Below the pieces are notes generated by a model that was given only the letters and a program-made list of their open reading frames with translations, was not told the DNA's origin and ran no database searches. From Stratiformator vulcanicus (GTDB lineage Bacteria > Planctomycetota > Planctomycetia > Planctomycetales > Planctomycetaceae), in the NCBI RefSeq assembly GCF_007744515.1, contig NZ_CP036268.1, forward strand, positions 1,713,712-1,777,711: a DNA stretch of 64,000 bases, given 5' to 3'. Shown here one piece after another: positions 43,703-55,373 of the stretch (position 1 is the stretch's first letter; each line of letters starts with the position of its first letter). A program made the translations under genes and the position numbers.

Positions 43703-46700
43703 ATGTCGATTCCCGAATTTAGCGTTCGCAATAGTGTCTTGGTCAACATGCTGATGTTGTTGACGCTGATCGGCGGCGTCATTTTCGCGTTGACGCTCGT
43801 GAAAGAAATGTTCCCGGAGATTCGGCCGAATCGCATCAGCATTTCCGCGGTGTACCGCGGTGTTCAGCCTGCCGAAATGGAAAAGGCGATCACGATTAAG
43901 GTCGAAGAGGCGGTGCGCGACGTTGAAGGGGTCGAAAAGGTATCCTCGACCGTCTCAGAAGGCATCTCGTCCACCGTCGTGACGTTGCTGCAGGAAGTCG
44001 ACGATACCGACGCGGCCATGCAGCTTATTAAGAATCGGGTCGACGCGCTCGAGGATCTGCCCGACGATCTCGACAAGATCACCGTCGACAAGATGGAGCC
44101 GAAACTGCCGGTCATTATCGTCGCGATGTTCGGCGACGGCAGCGAAACAGAATTAAAACAAGCCGCGCGGGATTTGCGTGATGAATTGCTTCGGCTTCCC
44201 GGAGTGAGCGAAATTGAACTCGGCGGAACGCGCGACGATGAAATCAGCATCGAAGTTCGCCCTGAAAAATTAATCGAATACGACGTCACGTTCGACGAAG
44301 TCGCCGACGCGATCAGTCGCACGAATCTCGACGTTTCCGGTGGGCAACTCGAAGGAGTCCGCACTCGAACCGCAGTTCGTACTCTTGGGGAACGAACGCG
44401 GGGCCGCGACCTCGAAGACCTCGTTGTGCGGACCGAACTGGACGGACGAAAAATCTACTTACGCGACGTCGCAAAAATCATTGATGGATTTATCGACTCG
44501 GATCTCGAAAGTTATTTCAACGGTCGACGAGCCGCCAATTGTACCGTCTATAAAACGAAGTCGCAGGATGCGATTCAAATCTCGCGGTTGGTGAAAGCCT
44601 ATGTCGCCGGGCAAATGGACCAGCCTTTCGATCCTTACGGATTTGCGAAAGCGGCCGAGGCCGCTTGGTATGCAAAGCCGGTCGCCTATTTCACGGCACT
44701 CTCCGACTATCTGGTCATTAAGATCGGCGGCTTGCCTGACCCGGGCGAAGTTTATGAACAAAGCCGTCGCAATCCGCCGCGACACGGTTTCGATCTCGCG
44801 CTTCACAACGATCTCGCCCGCTTTGTTGAAGGCCGGCTCGACCTGCTGACCCGCAATGGACTGCAGGGCCTCGTGCTGGTGGTGATCTCCCTGAACCTGT
44901 TCTTGAACTGGCGCGTCGCATTCTGGGCGGCGATCGGCCTGCCGGTTTCGTTTCTCGGCACATTTATCGTGATGTGGTTGTTCGGAGTCTCGATCAACCT
45001 TCTGAGCATGTTCGGGTTGATTATTGTGCTCGGGATTATTGTCGATGACGCGATCGTGATCGGCGAGAATATCTATCGGCACGTGGAAGAGGGAATGCCC
45101 GCGATGCGGGCCGCCGTGGTCGGGGCCGAAGAAGTCATGTGGCCGGTCATCACCGCGGTCACAACGACCGTGGCCGCCTTTGCCCCGCTCTTTGCGATCG
45201 GTGGGCAGATCGGCACGTTCATGGGTCAGTTGCCGCTCGTGGTGATTGCGGCGCTATCGGTCTCACTGGTCGAAGCGATCATTATTCTGCCGAGCCACCT
45301 CTCCCATTTTCCCGACAAACAGGAAATTGAACGGCAGCGGATTAAGCGCCGACAGTGGTGGGTCACCCGCAAGCTCGATGCGTTGCAGGATGCCCGCGAC
45401 CGATTTATTCAAAACGTATTGATGACCTCTTACGAACGCCTACTTCGCTTCGCACTGAGGTGGCGCTACGTGACCGTGGCGACCTGCATGGCCACGGTCG
45501 TCGCGACATGCGGTCTCGTCGCGGGAGAGATTGTGCCCTTCGTATTCGTCCAAAAGATGGACAGCGAATCGCTCATCTGTGAGTTGGAATTGCCCGTCGG
45601 CACACCCAGTGATCGCGTCCGCCGCGTGACCGATCGCATCAGTGAATTCGCCAAAGAGCAGCCGGAAGTCGTCAACATTCAAGCTTACGTCGGCGAAATC
45701 TACGACATCGGCGGAGCGGGCGCGACGGGCGTCTCGCAGCAATCCCACCGGGGACAATTGATCATTGAATTAATGGCGGCCGATCAACGTGATCGCGCCG
45801 GGGGGCGATCGAGTGAAGGCGTGCTCGTCGAATTTCGTGAATTCTCTCGCCAGCTGAAAGGAATTAATTCCATTAAATGGTCGGCGATGTCGGGCGGGCC
45901 GGGCGGAAATGATATTGAAATTAATGTGACGGGTCCCGACTTCGCCGAAAATGTCCTCGTCGCCGATCAATTGAAGCAGGAACTTGCCCAATTCGAAGGG
46001 ACCTATGACCTCGACGACAATCATGATGAGGGTAAGCGAGAGGTTCGGCTGCGGCTGCGTGATTCCGCAAGATCGACCGGCATCACGACCGCCGACCTGG
46101 GCTCTCACGTGCGGTCGGCCACGTTCGGCCGTGAAGCGTTGCGGGTCACGCGGAACCGCGAAGATGTTCGCATCATGGTCCGGTATCCGGAACGATTTCG
46201 CGAAGACATCTCGAATATTGAAACGATGTACCTTCCTTCGCCCGGCGGAAGCGGAATGCGGTCGTGGGTACCGCTTCCGGCGGTGGCCGAAGTTACAATG
46301 TCCGAAAGCGATACCGTGATCCATCGCGCCGATCAACAGCGCTCGGTCACGGTCACCGGCAGTGTGAACGACGAGGTCGCCAAGTCATCGGAAATCCTGG
46401 CCGCGGTGGCTGAGGAGTTCGATGAAACCATGCGGCCCGACCATCCCTCGGTCCGCCTCGAATTTCGAGGAAAGATGGAAGAGCAGGGGAAAGCATTTGC
46501 CGGCTTGAGAGTAGCCGGGCCGGTCGCGCTGCTGTCGATTTACATGCTATTGGCGGGGTTGTTTCGCTCTTACGTGCAGCCACTGGTCGTAATGACGGCG
46601 ATTCCGTTCGGGATCGAAGGCGCCATTCTGGGCCACTGGATCACCGGCAATCCGCTGACGATTCTCAGTTGCATCGGGTTGGTCGCCCTCTCCGGGATTT

Positions 46701-47053
46701 TAGTCAACGATTCACTCGTGCTGGTTGACTTCATTAACGCTCGAGTCCGTGCTGGATTGAGTCCTTTCGAAGCGAGCGTGCAAGGGGCTAAGCTCCGATT
46801 GCGAGCCATTTTGCTTACCACTTTAACGACCGCCGCCGGCCTGACGCCGTTAATGTTCGAGACCAGCTTTCAGGCCAAGTTCTTAATTCCCATGGCAGTC
46901 ACCCTGACGTACGGCCTCATCTTCGCCACCGCTCTGACCCTAATTATCGTTCCCGCGATGAACATGATCGCCGAAGACCTCTTCGGCGGCATGATGGCAT
47001 CCGGCGAGGTGGAAGATGTGGGTGCCCAGCAGGAGAAGCCTGTCGCCGTTTGA
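43703..47053 (+). CDS. RND-family efflux pump inner-membrane protein (AcrB-like)
   Basis: The 1116-residue protein has the RND layout: first helix (about 9-33), periplasmic porter domain, a helix block with [20 protein letters not shown] (the paired Asp of the proton relay), a second porter domain and a second helix block ending near [13 protein letters not shown]. It exchanges protons for substrate in tripartite pumps. Substrate class cannot be told. No membrane-fusion or TolC-type gene is adjacent, so it must use a partner from elsewhere. It starts 96 bp after purQ. Confidence 0.93.
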   Translation: MSIPEFSVRNSVLVNMLMLLTLIGGVIFALTLVKEMFPEIRPNRISISAVYRGVQPAEMEKAITIKVEEAVRDVEGVEKVSSTVSEGISSTVVTLLQEVDDTDAAMQLIKNRVDALEDLPDDLDKITVDKMEPKLPVIIVAMFGDGSETELKQAARDLRDELLRLPGVSEIELGGTRDDEISIEVRPEKLIEYDVTFDEVADAISRTNLDVSGGQLEGVRTRTAVRTLGERTRGRDLEDLVVRTELDGRKIYLRDVAKIIDGFIDSDLESYFNGRRAANCTVYKTKSQDAIQISRLVKAYVAGQMDQPFDPYGFAKAAEAAWYAKPVAYFTALSDYLVIKIGGLPDPGEVYEQSRRNPPRHGFDLALHNDLARFVEGRLDLLTRNGLQGLVLVVISLNLFLNWRVAFWAAIGLPVSFLGTFIVMWLFGVSINLLSMFGLIIVLGIIVDDAIVIGENIYRHVEEGMPAMRAAVVGAEEVMWPVITAVTTTVAAFAPLFAIGGQIGTFMGQLPLVVIAALSVSLVEAIIILPSHLSHFPDKQEIERQRIKRRQWWVTRKLDALQDARDRFIQNVLMTSYERLLRFALRWRYVTVATCMATVVATCGLVAGEIVPFVFVQKMDSESLICELELPVGTPSDRVRRVTDRISEFAKEQPEVVNIQAYVGEIYDIGGAGATGVSQQSHRGQLIIELMAADQRDRAGGRSSEGVLVEFREFSRQLKGINSIKWSAMSGGPGGNDIEINVTGPDFAENVLVADQLKQELAQFEGTYDLDDNHDEGKREVRLRLRDSARSTGITTADLGSHVRSATFGREALRVTRNREDVRIMVRYPERFREDISNIETMYLPSPGGSGMRSWVPLPAVAEVTMSESDTVIHRADQQRSVTVTGSVNDEVAKSSEILAAVAEEFDETMRPDHPSVRLEFRGKMEEQGKAFAGLRVAGPVALLSIYMLLAGLFRSYVQPLVVMTAIPFGIEGAILGHWITGNPLTILSCIGLVALSGILVNDSLVLVDFINARVRAGLSPFEASVQGAKLRLRAILLTTLTTAAGLTPLMFETSFQAKFLIPMAVTLTYGLIFATALTLIIVPAMNMIAEDLFGGMMASGEVEDVGAQQEKPVAV

Positions 47054-47087
47054 TTATCGCGACGATTAAGGCAGCCCTCGAATCGTG

Positions 47088-47363
47088 CTAATCGCGCTTG
47101 TGTCCTTCAGCCTCAACGACTTCTGGGCTGCCGTCGTCCGCGTGGCTTGCTTCCTGTTCATCGCGAACCGCGGCTGCTCGGTCGATCAAATATTTGCCGA
47201 TTATGGCAAAAAATATCGGGACCAGCATCGCTCCGACCGCATAGCCGACGAAGGCGGGTGAATCAACGGGCGGCCGACCTTCGACGTTATTAAAGATAAT
47301 GTTGCAAGCGCTCACGCATCCCAGCCCGGCCAGGGTCAAGAACGCATAACCTGCCCATCGCAT
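47088..47363 (-). CDS. Small two-helix membrane protein
   Basis: The ATG at 47363 has TTGGAG upstream. The longer frame has a basic, low-complexity N-terminus and is rejected. The 91-residue product has hydrophobic segments at about 3-20 and 36-56, the second ending before an acidic tail (EQEASHADDGSPEVVEAEGH). No family is recognised. It converges on the RND gene. Confidence 0.6.
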   Translation of the reverse strand: MRWAGYAFLTLAGLGCVSACNIIFNNVEGRPPVDSPAFVGYAVGAMLVPIFFAIIGKYLIDRAAAVRDEQEASHADDGSPEVVEAEGHKRD

Positions 47364-47866
47364 TTTGTGTCTCCAAGTTTGTTGTCGATTGATTCCGTTG
47401 AGGGATAGTGCGGTTGGTCGCAGCTTGAGACTGGCCCGACGTCGTGTACTGACCGCCGACCGATGAATAGTGGCGATTTGCGGTGTGATGCCCATTTGCG
47501 GTGAGATGCCCGTGGTAAGACTGAAATTCTCTTTCCTGGGCAGGGCTTGGGGGTTGTGCCGATAGGATAACGCCGCACAACTCGATACGTCATCTCGAAA
47601 ATCGGAGTGCCAAACGTCGGTGTTGGCGAAGCCTCAGCCCGTCGCGGCATGTTTGGTCCTGCGAATCGGTGCGGAAAATATCACAAAATGCCGATTTCAG
47701 GACTCGCAGAGTGGAAAAATCGGTGGTACTCTTCTGCACAGCAGTGACATTGCTGCTGATTTCACCTTACGTCGCGGAATTCAGGGATGGTTCCGGCCCG
47801 AATGGTGCGACCAATTCGAGCGACCAATGATGGTCTCGCCCCAATTATGAATTCGAAAGGCTTTCG
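47364..47866. other. Intergenic region between two membrane protein genes
   Basis: No gene is supported in these 503 bp. An 18-bp unit, ATTTGCGGTGNGATGCCC, is repeated twice in tandem at about 47476-47511. The small open frames crossing it on both strands depend on this repeat and lack conserved content. Confidence 0.6.
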
Positions 47867-48778
47867 ATGTCTCGTTTTTCAGCCCGTCTGATTCGCCTGA
47901 GCCTGACTTGCGGCGTCCTTGCTTTACTCACGCCGACTGCTCACGCGCAGGACGGTGCTGATGCCCCAATCGATCCGGAATTCTTGGAGATTCAGCGGCT
48001 CTTCAATTCGATCGAGTGGACCTACGGCCCGGCGACTGCCCCGATCGGCGATAATGCGTCGATCGAGCTTACCGAAGGTTATCAAATTACCGGCTCGGCT
48101 GGTTCGCAGGCGTGGAACAAGATTACGCAGAACCCGCCGGACAGCACGGTTGCCACCTTGATGCCGTCCGACGATGAATCGAGCTGGTTCATCGCATTCG
48201 AGTTCGAAGACTCCGGCTACGTCAAAGACGACGAGGCAGCAGACCTCGATGCCGATGCCATTTTGAAGTCGATGCAGCAGGGCACCGAAGCCTCGAATAA
48301 GTACCGTCAGCAACAGGGTTGGGGTGCGATTCATGTCGACGGCTGGATCGTAGAGCCGACCTACGACGAGGAAACCAATCACCTCGTATGGGCGACCGAT
48401 CTGCGGGCGGACGATGGCGGACGAAGCGCGAATTACAGCATTCGGCTGCTCGGGCGCCGCGGCGTGATGAACGCTATTCTGGTTTGCGATCCGGAAAAGA
48501 TGTCGGAAATTCTGCCCAAAGTGAACCAACTGCTCGAAGGATTCGAATACAACGATGGCGAGCGATACGCCCAATGGACGACCGGTGACAAGGTTGCCGC
48601 TTATGGGCTGACCGGCTTGATCACCGGCGGCGCATTCGTGGCGGCTGCCAAGACTGGCCTGCTCGCCAAGTTGGGGATGTTGCTCGCCAAAGGCGGCAAA
48701 GCGATCGTCTTTGTGATTCTGGCCATTGGAGCGGGAATTTATAAGCTCTTTGGTGGACGAAGCAGCCAAGCTTCGTAG
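47867..48778 (+). CDS. DUF2167 membrane-anchored protein
   Basis: The 303-residue product has a signal peptide (ending AHAQ), a soluble DUF2167-type domain (IELTEGYQITGSAGSQAWNK; GWGAIHVDGWIVEPTYDEET followed by HLVWATDL) and C-terminal hydrophobic helices (about 240-260 and 272-295). DUF2167 proteins occur in many Gram-negative bacteria and have unknown roles. A strong intrinsic terminator follows at 48824-48859. Confidence 0.85.
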   Translation: MSRFSARLIRLSLTCGVLALLTPTAHAQDGADAPIDPEFLEIQRLFNSIEWTYGPATAPIGDNASIELTEGYQITGSAGSQAWNKITQNPPDSTVATLMPSDDESSWFIAFEFEDSGYVKDDEAADLDADAILKSMQQGTEASNKYRQQQGWGAIHVDGWIVEPTYDEETNHLVWATDLRADDGGRSANYSIRLLGRRGVMNAILVCDPEKMSEILPKVNQLLEGFEYNDGERYAQWTTGDKVAAYGLTGLITGGAFVAAAKTGLLAKLGMLLAKGGKAIVFVILAIGAGIYKLFGGRSSQAS

Positions 48779-48823
48779 CGAAGTTCTGCTCACTCGGCAC
48801 TGCTGCGATGTCGATCGAAATCG

Positions 48824-48859
48824 AAGCCTCGGAATGGCATTCATTCCGAGGCTTTTTCT
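48824..48859 (+). terminator. Intrinsic terminator after the DUF2167 gene
   Basis: AAGCCTCGGAATG pairs with CATTCCGAGGCTT through a five-base loop and is followed by TTTCTC. It starts 46 bp after the stop. Confidence 0.9.
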
Positions 48860-48946
48860 CGATTACGCATCCTCGCAACGTCGAAGCGAGTCGATCAGAA
48901 TGACCGTCCTGATCACAATTCTCTTCCTGCGACGTAGCTGCATCGG

Positions 48947-49873
48947 ATGGACTTCTATCGGCTCAGTGATACTGAACTCATTCTGCTGATCCTGGCAGCG
49001 CTCTATTTATTTGAGTGCGTGCTGTGGCTGGCTCCCGGAAAATCAATCTTCGGAGCCTCGTTCGGTCGCCCGCGCTGCCGAGTGGCTCACTCCGCGCTCA
49101 GCAATGACCGTGGAAGTTTCGTACTGCTCGGCCTCGCCCCGTGGTCAAAGGAATTCATCGTTGATGCCACCTCCATTCGAGATGCGGACGCCGCATTCGA
49201 TGTCGAAGCCGCGCGGGAGCGTTATCAAGAAATTCGACGGGTCACCGGGTCACTCGGTTTTCTCTGCACGTTGCAATTCTCCCTCGTATTCATCCTCGGC
49301 CCCGTCTTACTTTATGACCCGAAAGTTGTGATCGGCGGGCGGACCGTATGGGCTTATCTTCTCTTATGCCTGTGCTATTGGTTGTTCATTATTGGGCTGT
49401 ATTGGCTGGCGCATCGGTCGCTCTATCGAGAGAAAATGGGAGAGCGTTGGAAGAAGACGCTCATGATGCTTTGCTCGCCGGGGACAGCGATGCGGGCGGC
49501 GACGAACGTGGGGATGAATGCGTTCGACGGCTTTCATCCGTTGACCGTGGCGTGCGCGATCTGCGATCCGCGTGAATTCCAGAAACAGGCGGCCGAGGCC
49601 ATCCGATTTGCCTATTTTCCTGCCGAGGCCGAAGAGGCAGACTGTCCCGCCACCTTCCGTGATTTGCTTGAAGCGGTTGCACGGTTGGGCGGCGTCGATC
49701 CTGCTGACGTCTTAAAGCAACCGATGGCTGACCCCGATGCCCTCGCTTGGTGCAGGCGCTGCAATGGCCAATCGACGACGCACGATGAAACCTGCCCGAA
49801 CTGCGGCAGCCGCCACATGGTTGAGTTCGAGACGCCGGACGATACGCCGGTGGGTGACTTGGCTAAGGCTTGA
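48947..49873 (+). CDS. Membrane protein with C-terminal zinc ribbon
   Basis: The 308-residue product has membrane helices at about 9-27, 100-125 and 135-155. The C-terminus carries CRRC and CPNC knuckles spaced by about 13 residues (WCRRCNGQSTTHDETCPNC), a zinc-ribbon motif. The first knuckle is followed by a disordered acidic tail. No wider family is recognised. It converges on the FtsX-type permease gene. Confidence 0.72.
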   Translation: MDFYRLSDTELILLILAALYLFECVLWLAPGKSIFGASFGRPRCRVAHSALSNDRGSFVLLGLAPWSKEFIVDATSIRDADAAFDVEAARERYQEIRRVTGSLGFLCTLQFSLVFILGPVLLYDPKVVIGGRTVWAYLLLCLCYWLFIIGLYWLAHRSLYREKMGERWKKTLMMLCSPGTAMRAATNVGMNAFDGFHPLTVACAICDPREFQKQAAEAIRFAYFPAEAEEADCPATFRDLLEAVARLGGVDPADVLKQPMADPDALAWCRRCNGQSTTHDETCPNCGSRHMVEFETPDDTPVGDLAKA

Positions 49874-49899
49874 ACTATCGAATCTGGTCGGTGGTGCCG

Positions 49900-51279
49900 C
49901 TACTCCATCAGCGAGTCGGCGACATCGGCTTGATAGGCTCGCAGCCCGGGTAGGAAGCCTGCGAGGACCGCGATCACGACCAAGGCCGGGATGATATAGA
50001 GTTCGAGTGGGTCAAACGCGAGCGGGTCGATTAAGAGGTCGGTCATATCGCTGATCTTCGACGCCGCAGCGACGACCAGGGCGTGTCCTAATGCGAGTCC
50101 GACGAGGCCGCCCCCGACGCACAGCAGCAGGGATTCAATTAAGATGATCGAGAAGACCGTTTCGCGGCGTGCGCCGAGCGCCCGCATGATAGCGATCTCA
50201 CGCAGTCGTTCGGACATTGAATTATAGATACTGACGAAAATCCCGACGCCGGACACGATAAGGATGACAACCGTCAATGCGAGCAGTCCGTTGCGGACGT
50301 TTCCCACAATTTGCCGCTGAATCCGCGCGATTGGGCGGATCGGGTTGACCGCCTGCACTTTGTAGCCGCTATTTAATTGGGCGGCGAAAATCGGGACGGC
50401 GGCGGTCGCACCCCCGGTGGGCGAGCCGATTTTTACGAGAATGGAGGTGACTTCCTTTTGGATATCGGGAACCTCTTCTTCGTGAGCTCCATGATCGTGC
50501 CCGTGATCATGGTGGGCGTGGTCATGATGGGAATGGTCGTGGCGGCCGCCGTGTTTCTCGATTTCGGCTTCCATTTCGGGGCTGCCGTCGGCGAACGGCT
50601 CCAGACCATTAAATTCTCGCCAAGAGTTAATCGACTCTTCCATCGGCTTTTCGTGGCCGGAAATCAGATAGAAACCGTTGAGTTGCACGAAGGCGACCCG
50701 GTCGTTGGGCGTGCCGGTCGGGGCTAAGACCCCGACGATCGTAAATTCTTCATCGTGAACATGACCATCGGCCCCGCCGTGCACCATTTTAAACTTCGAC
50801 CCGACCTTCCAACCGTTTTCGCGGGCGACGGTCGAACCGATCACCGCATCGAACGAATCGCGAAGGCCTCTGCCGTCGATGCGATAGGGCCGATCGGGGC
50901 CGTAGCCGAGTTTAAAGTAGCGAGATACCGTGCCGACGATCGGGAAGCTGCCCTCCTGTGTGACGTCACCAAACGCAACGGGCACGGCCTGTTCGATGAG
51001 CGGGTTCTCTTGCAGTTGCTTGTAATAAAGGAAGGGCAGATTCTCGACCGGCGCGCCGATGTGATAAATCGTGCTGAGGACGAGCTGAGTATCAGAACCT
51101 TTGGGGCCGATGATCAGGTCGAAGGCCGTCGATCGCTGCGAGAACGCCCGATTGATGACGCCGGCGATGAGCAGGACGGCCACCATCAGCATCACACCGA
51201 GCGCGACGCTCAGGCCGGTCAGCGAAGAAGCCAAGGCCCGTTGACGCAAACTCTTAATTGCGATCGAAAAGAGAGACAT
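49900..51279 (-). CDS. FtsX/MacB-type ABC permease with histidine-rich loop
   Basis: The 459-residue product has one N-terminal helix (about 20-42), a large periplasmic domain (about 45-320) and three C-terminal helices with GIFVSIYNSMSERLREIAIM, followed by RALGARRETVF, the FtsX-family signature. Inside the periplasmic domain there is an insertion of 24 residues, 243-266, with 12 histidines alternating with Asp, Gly and Ala. Such loops bind zinc, nickel or copper in other transporters. The paired ATPase is 123 bp upstream on the same strand. Family members handle lipoproteins, lipids, peptides or macrolides, and the substrate here is unknown. Confidence 0.88.
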   Translation of the reverse strand: MSLFSIAIKSLRQRALASSLTGLSVALGVMLMVAVLLIAGVINRAFSQRSTAFDLIIGPKGSDTQLVLSTIYHIGAPVENLPFLYYKQLQENPLIEQAVPVAFGDVTQEGSFPIVGTVSRYFKLGYGPDRPYRIDGRGLRDSFDAVIGSTVARENGWKVGSKFKMVHGGADGHVHDEEFTIVGVLAPTGTPNDRVAFVQLNGFYLISGHEKPMEESINSWREFNGLEPFADGSPEMEAEIEKHGGRHDHSHHDHAHHDHGHDHGAHEEEVPDIQKEVTSILVKIGSPTGGATAAVPIFAAQLNSGYKVQAVNPIRPIARIQRQIVGNVRNGLLALTVVILIVSGVGIFVSIYNSMSERLREIAIMRALGARRETVFSIILIESLLLCVGGGLVGLALGHALVVAAASKISDMTDLLIDPLAFDPLELYIIPALVVIAVLAGFLPGLRAYQADVADSLME

Positions 51280-51402
51280 GGGAGCGGTGCGGGGTGAGAG
51301 GTGAGCGGTAAGAGTCGTGTGAATTAAGAGTTCGAGCCGTAGGGCCTCGAGCGATCATCGTGAAATTTGATAGGCCTTCAGCCGGCGAGACATCAACAAT
51401 TC

Positions 51403-52089
51403 TTAGACGGCAGCTCCCAAGGGGGCCGCGGCCTTGTTGAAGTCGACCAGTTTTTCGACGCGGTCGAATTGTTCAGCGACGGCGGGAGCGTGCGTGACGA
51501 GCAGCAACGTGACGTTCTGCTCGCCGCAGGCGCTTCGAATGAGTTCGAGGACGTTCTGCTGATTGGCGGAGTCGACGTTCGCCGTCGGTTCGTCGGCGAG
51601 CATCAGCGAGGGGCTATTCGCCAGGGCCCGTGCGACCGCGACTCGCTGCCGTTCGCCCACGGAGAGTTGAGCGGGTTTATTGCCGAGGCGGTGACTCAGT
51701 CCGACACGCGAAAGCAGTTCGGTCGCCCGCGAACGATCCGACTTCCCGCCGGAAAAGCTCATCCCGAGCAGGACATTTTCCAAGGCGGTAAATGCCGGGA
51801 GCAGATTGAACGTTTGGAAGACGAAGCCAATACGCTCGGCCCGAAAGCGGTCTCGGGCTGGCTCCGAAAGTCGGCTCACATCGACGTTATCGATGAGCAC
51901 CTGCCCGCTGTCCGGCGATCGGATTCCTGCGATGACGTTCAACAGCGTCGTCTTGCCACAACCGCTGGAGCCAAGCAGCACCGCCTGCTCACCACCCCGC
52001 ATTTCGAATCGTTCAATATCGAGCACGGGGACGGGGGTGCCGTCCGGTTGGCGGTACGACTTTTTCAGATTCTCGATCAACAGCGACAT
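51403..52089 (-). CDS. ABC transporter ATP-binding protein, LolD/MacB type
   Basis: The ATG at 52089 has a near-perfect GGAGGTGAT upstream. The 228-residue ATPase has Walker A GSSGCGKTT, signature LSVGERQRVAVARAL, Walker B LMLADEPTANVD and switch His in LVTHAP. Its sequence fits the LolD/MacB/FtsE group that works with FtsX-type permeases, here the histidine-rich one downstream. Confidence 0.93.
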   Translation of the reverse strand: MSLLIENLKKSYRQPDGTPVPVLDIERFEMRGGEQAVLLGSSGCGKTTLLNVIAGIRSPDSGQVLIDNVDVSRLSEPARDRFRAERIGFVFQTFNLLPAFTALENVLLGMSFSGGKSDRSRATELLSRVGLSHRLGNKPAQLSVGERQRVAVARALANSPSLMLADEPTANVDSANQQNVLELIRSACGEQNVTLLLVTHAPAVAEQFDRVEKLVDFNKAAAPLGAAV

Positions 52090-52263
52090 CAATCACCTCC
52101 GTTGTGCGGTTCCCCCGACTACGTCGAACCGGGACGAGGTGTTGGCGAGTTATCTGTGATGTTCTGGCGAATCGCAAATGATCGCGGCGCAATAACGCGT
52201 GCATTTCGACGAGCACATTTCCGGTCGACCCCAGACTGGCGGCTAACAGCTATCATCTCTGGC

Positions 52264-52303
52264 CTCTCGACTCTTGTCTCTCGACTCTTGTCTCTCGACT
52301 CCC
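52264..52303. repeat. 14-bp tandem repeat built of two heptamers
   Basis: CTCTCGACTCTTGT is repeated twice and then partly a third time. It lies between the ATPase and egtB genes, about 90 bp before the egtB start. The unit is two seven-base halves. Confidence 0.75.
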
Positions 52304-52393
52304 TCTACCCGCTTTCAGCATTTCCCCGGTGCGAGGTGCGGTCTGGGTCGTTAGAGTATTTCGCTCACAAGAACGCCGAGCGACTGGACCGGC

Positions 52394-53719
<1,326 letters not shown>

Positions 53720-53761
53720 TCAGGTAGTTGAAAGGATGCTCCTACAACGAGGAGCCGGGTT

Positions 53762-54109
53762 TTGCAGCTAAGAGAATTGGCGTTTTTTACTGACGACGTA
53801 CCTGCTCTCGCGAAGTGGTGGTCGACCATTTTGGGTCAGTCACCAGATTATTCGAGCGACGGGATCACCACGTTCGACCTATCGGGCGTGACGATCTTGA
53901 TCCACAAGACTTATGTGCCGGAAGACGGTGATCCGCCTTGCGAAGATCATGTCGCATTTAGCGTCGACGACATCGACACGTCCGTCGCATTACTAGCTGA
54001 AAACGGAATCGAATCGGTTGTTCCGCCTCGCGACTATCCGTGGGGACGCTCGGCATACCTCAGAGATACCGCGCAGCACCTGATCGAATTACAACAGTCA
54101 GACGAATGA
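53762..54109 (+). CDS. VOC/glyoxalase-family protein
   Basis: The 115-residue product is a short vicinal-oxygen-chelate domain: LRELAFFTDDVPALAKWWST, VTILIHKTYVPEDGD, HVAFSVDDIDTSVALLAENG and YLRDTAQHLIELQQS. These are metal-binding betaalphabeta units used by glyoxalases, dioxygenases and antibiotic-resistance proteins. A TTG start is supported by GAGGAG nine bases upstream; no ATG fits. It follows egtB after 42 bp. Substrate is unknown. Confidence 0.8.
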   Translation: MQLRELAFFTDDVPALAKWWSTILGQSPDYSSDGITTFDLSGVTILIHKTYVPEDGDPPCEDHVAFSVDDIDTSVALLAENGIESVVPPRDYPWGRSAYLRDTAQHLIELQQSDE

Positions 54110-54141
54110 GTGCATTCGTCAACTCTTGATTGGCAGGTTTG

Positions 54142-55212
54142 CTATTTTGCTTCGCTGGGGTCGACCCAGTATTGCAGGTGCACGACCTCTCCGGCCTTGT
54201 GTTCTGAGCCGGGTTCGGGAATTTGCCGGGCGACGTGATGGATCTGCTGTTTCGCGGTGGCTGCGCCGCCGGCATGAAACTGTGGGCTGTAGCCTTTGGC
54301 CTGCAGGACTTCTTTGGCTTTGCTGAAGTGCAGGCCCACGACCGAAGGAACCGTCGCCTTGGACTCCTGCTTGCGCAATGGCGCCGCCGGCGGAGCCGCT
54401 GCGGTCTGTTCGGTTTGCACCTTCTTGTAACCCCGGAGATTCGGCCGGAACGGGTCGCCGCCACCGAGCCATTGCAGCAGGCTGCTCCGGTTGATCACCA
54501 TGTTATCAAAGCGGTAAGTCGTCTCTTTCGCACCGCCGGGATCGAGCAGTTTCACGGCTTCGGGCAGGTAGTTGGTCGTATCTAGGATGACCTCGGCCCA
54601 CCGCCAGTTTGACGCATCTTGCTTCCAGTTCGGCAGGATGAACAACTTGACCCGCTTGCCAACGCGGCCCGCGATGTGAATTTTATAGCGCTGTTTCGCT
54701 TTGTCCGGCGGCATGCCGAACAGAAACGGCAGCGGGCCGTCCATGATATTCTGCCCGCGGCTTTGCTCCGGGATCGTGTGGAGTTTGTACTCTTCGACCT
54801 TGTCATTGATTTCGACCACCCGTGCGCCGTCGCAAATCCATCGCTCATTGGCGTCGGATCGAAGTTCAAACGGCTTTCCCACCTTCTTATTTGTCGCCGG
54901 CGGGTATTTCGCGAGTTCCGCGTCGCTGAGGCCTTCGATATCCATGCGTCCGCGATCGGGCGCTTCAAAATAAAACTTCCCTTTGGCGCGCTTTTCGATG
55001 CCGAACGTGAAGTCGTACACCCAGCGGCGGTGCGTCCCGTTGAGCTTCTCGATCTTTTTGGTCTCGAGATGCCACTCCTGGAGCAGCTTGTCGAGCGCTG
55101 GATCGGGCTTGGCGGGTTGAGCAGGCGCCTGCTGCGCTGATGCCGTCGCCCCGAAGAGCGCGACAATCAGAATCGAAAACAGGCCGGTAGAGAGAGTCGT
55201 GGAGCCACGCAT
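54142..55212 (-). CDS. Secreted LolA-like protein with C-terminal PASTA domain
   Basis: The ATG at 55212 gives a 356-residue product with a signal peptide (ending ATASAQ). Residues about 35-255 form a LolA-like part of planctomycete type (AKGKFYFEAPDRGRMDIEGL; FGMPPDKAKQRYKIHIAGRV). After a Pro/Ala/Lys linker a PASTA domain follows (VPSVVGLHFSKAKEVLQAKG and then a QIPEPGSEHKAGEVVHLQYW stretch). PASTA modules bind muropeptides or beta-lactams in other proteins. This fusion suggests a link between lipid carriage and the envelope (inference). Confidence 0.85.
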   Translation of the reverse strand: MRGSTTLSTGLFSILIVALFGATASAQQAPAQPAKPDPALDKLLQEWHLETKKIEKLNGTHRRWVYDFTFGIEKRAKGKFYFEAPDRGRMDIEGLSDAELAKYPPATNKKVGKPFELRSDANERWICDGARVVEINDKVEEYKLHTIPEQSRGQNIMDGPLPFLFGMPPDKAKQRYKIHIAGRVGKRVKLFILPNWKQDASNWRWAEVILDTTNYLPEAVKLLDPGGAKETTYRFDNMVINRSSLLQWLGGGDPFRPNLRGYKKVQTEQTAAAPPAAPLRKQESKATVPSVVGLHFSKAKEVLQAKGYSPQFHAGGAATAKQQIHHVARQIPEPGSEHKAGEVVHLQYWVDPSEAK

Positions 55213-55341
55213 GAGCAGCACGTTCCTTGGGCCGGGTCGGTCAAAGACGTCACAGACAAGATTCAATGCCGAAGCGGGAACCGCCCCGGCGGATGGACCG
55301 GGGGTTCTAGCACGACCCCGATCGGTCGCAAAGGGCGGTTC

Positions 55342-55362
55342 GTTGAGAGTTGAGAGTTGAGA
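55342..55362. repeat. Three-unit heptamer run
   Basis: GTTGAGA is repeated three times between the LolA-like and histidine-phosphatase genes, of the same heptamer-run kind seen at 2277-2367. Confidence 0.75.
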
Positions 55363-55373
55363 GGCGAGTGGCG

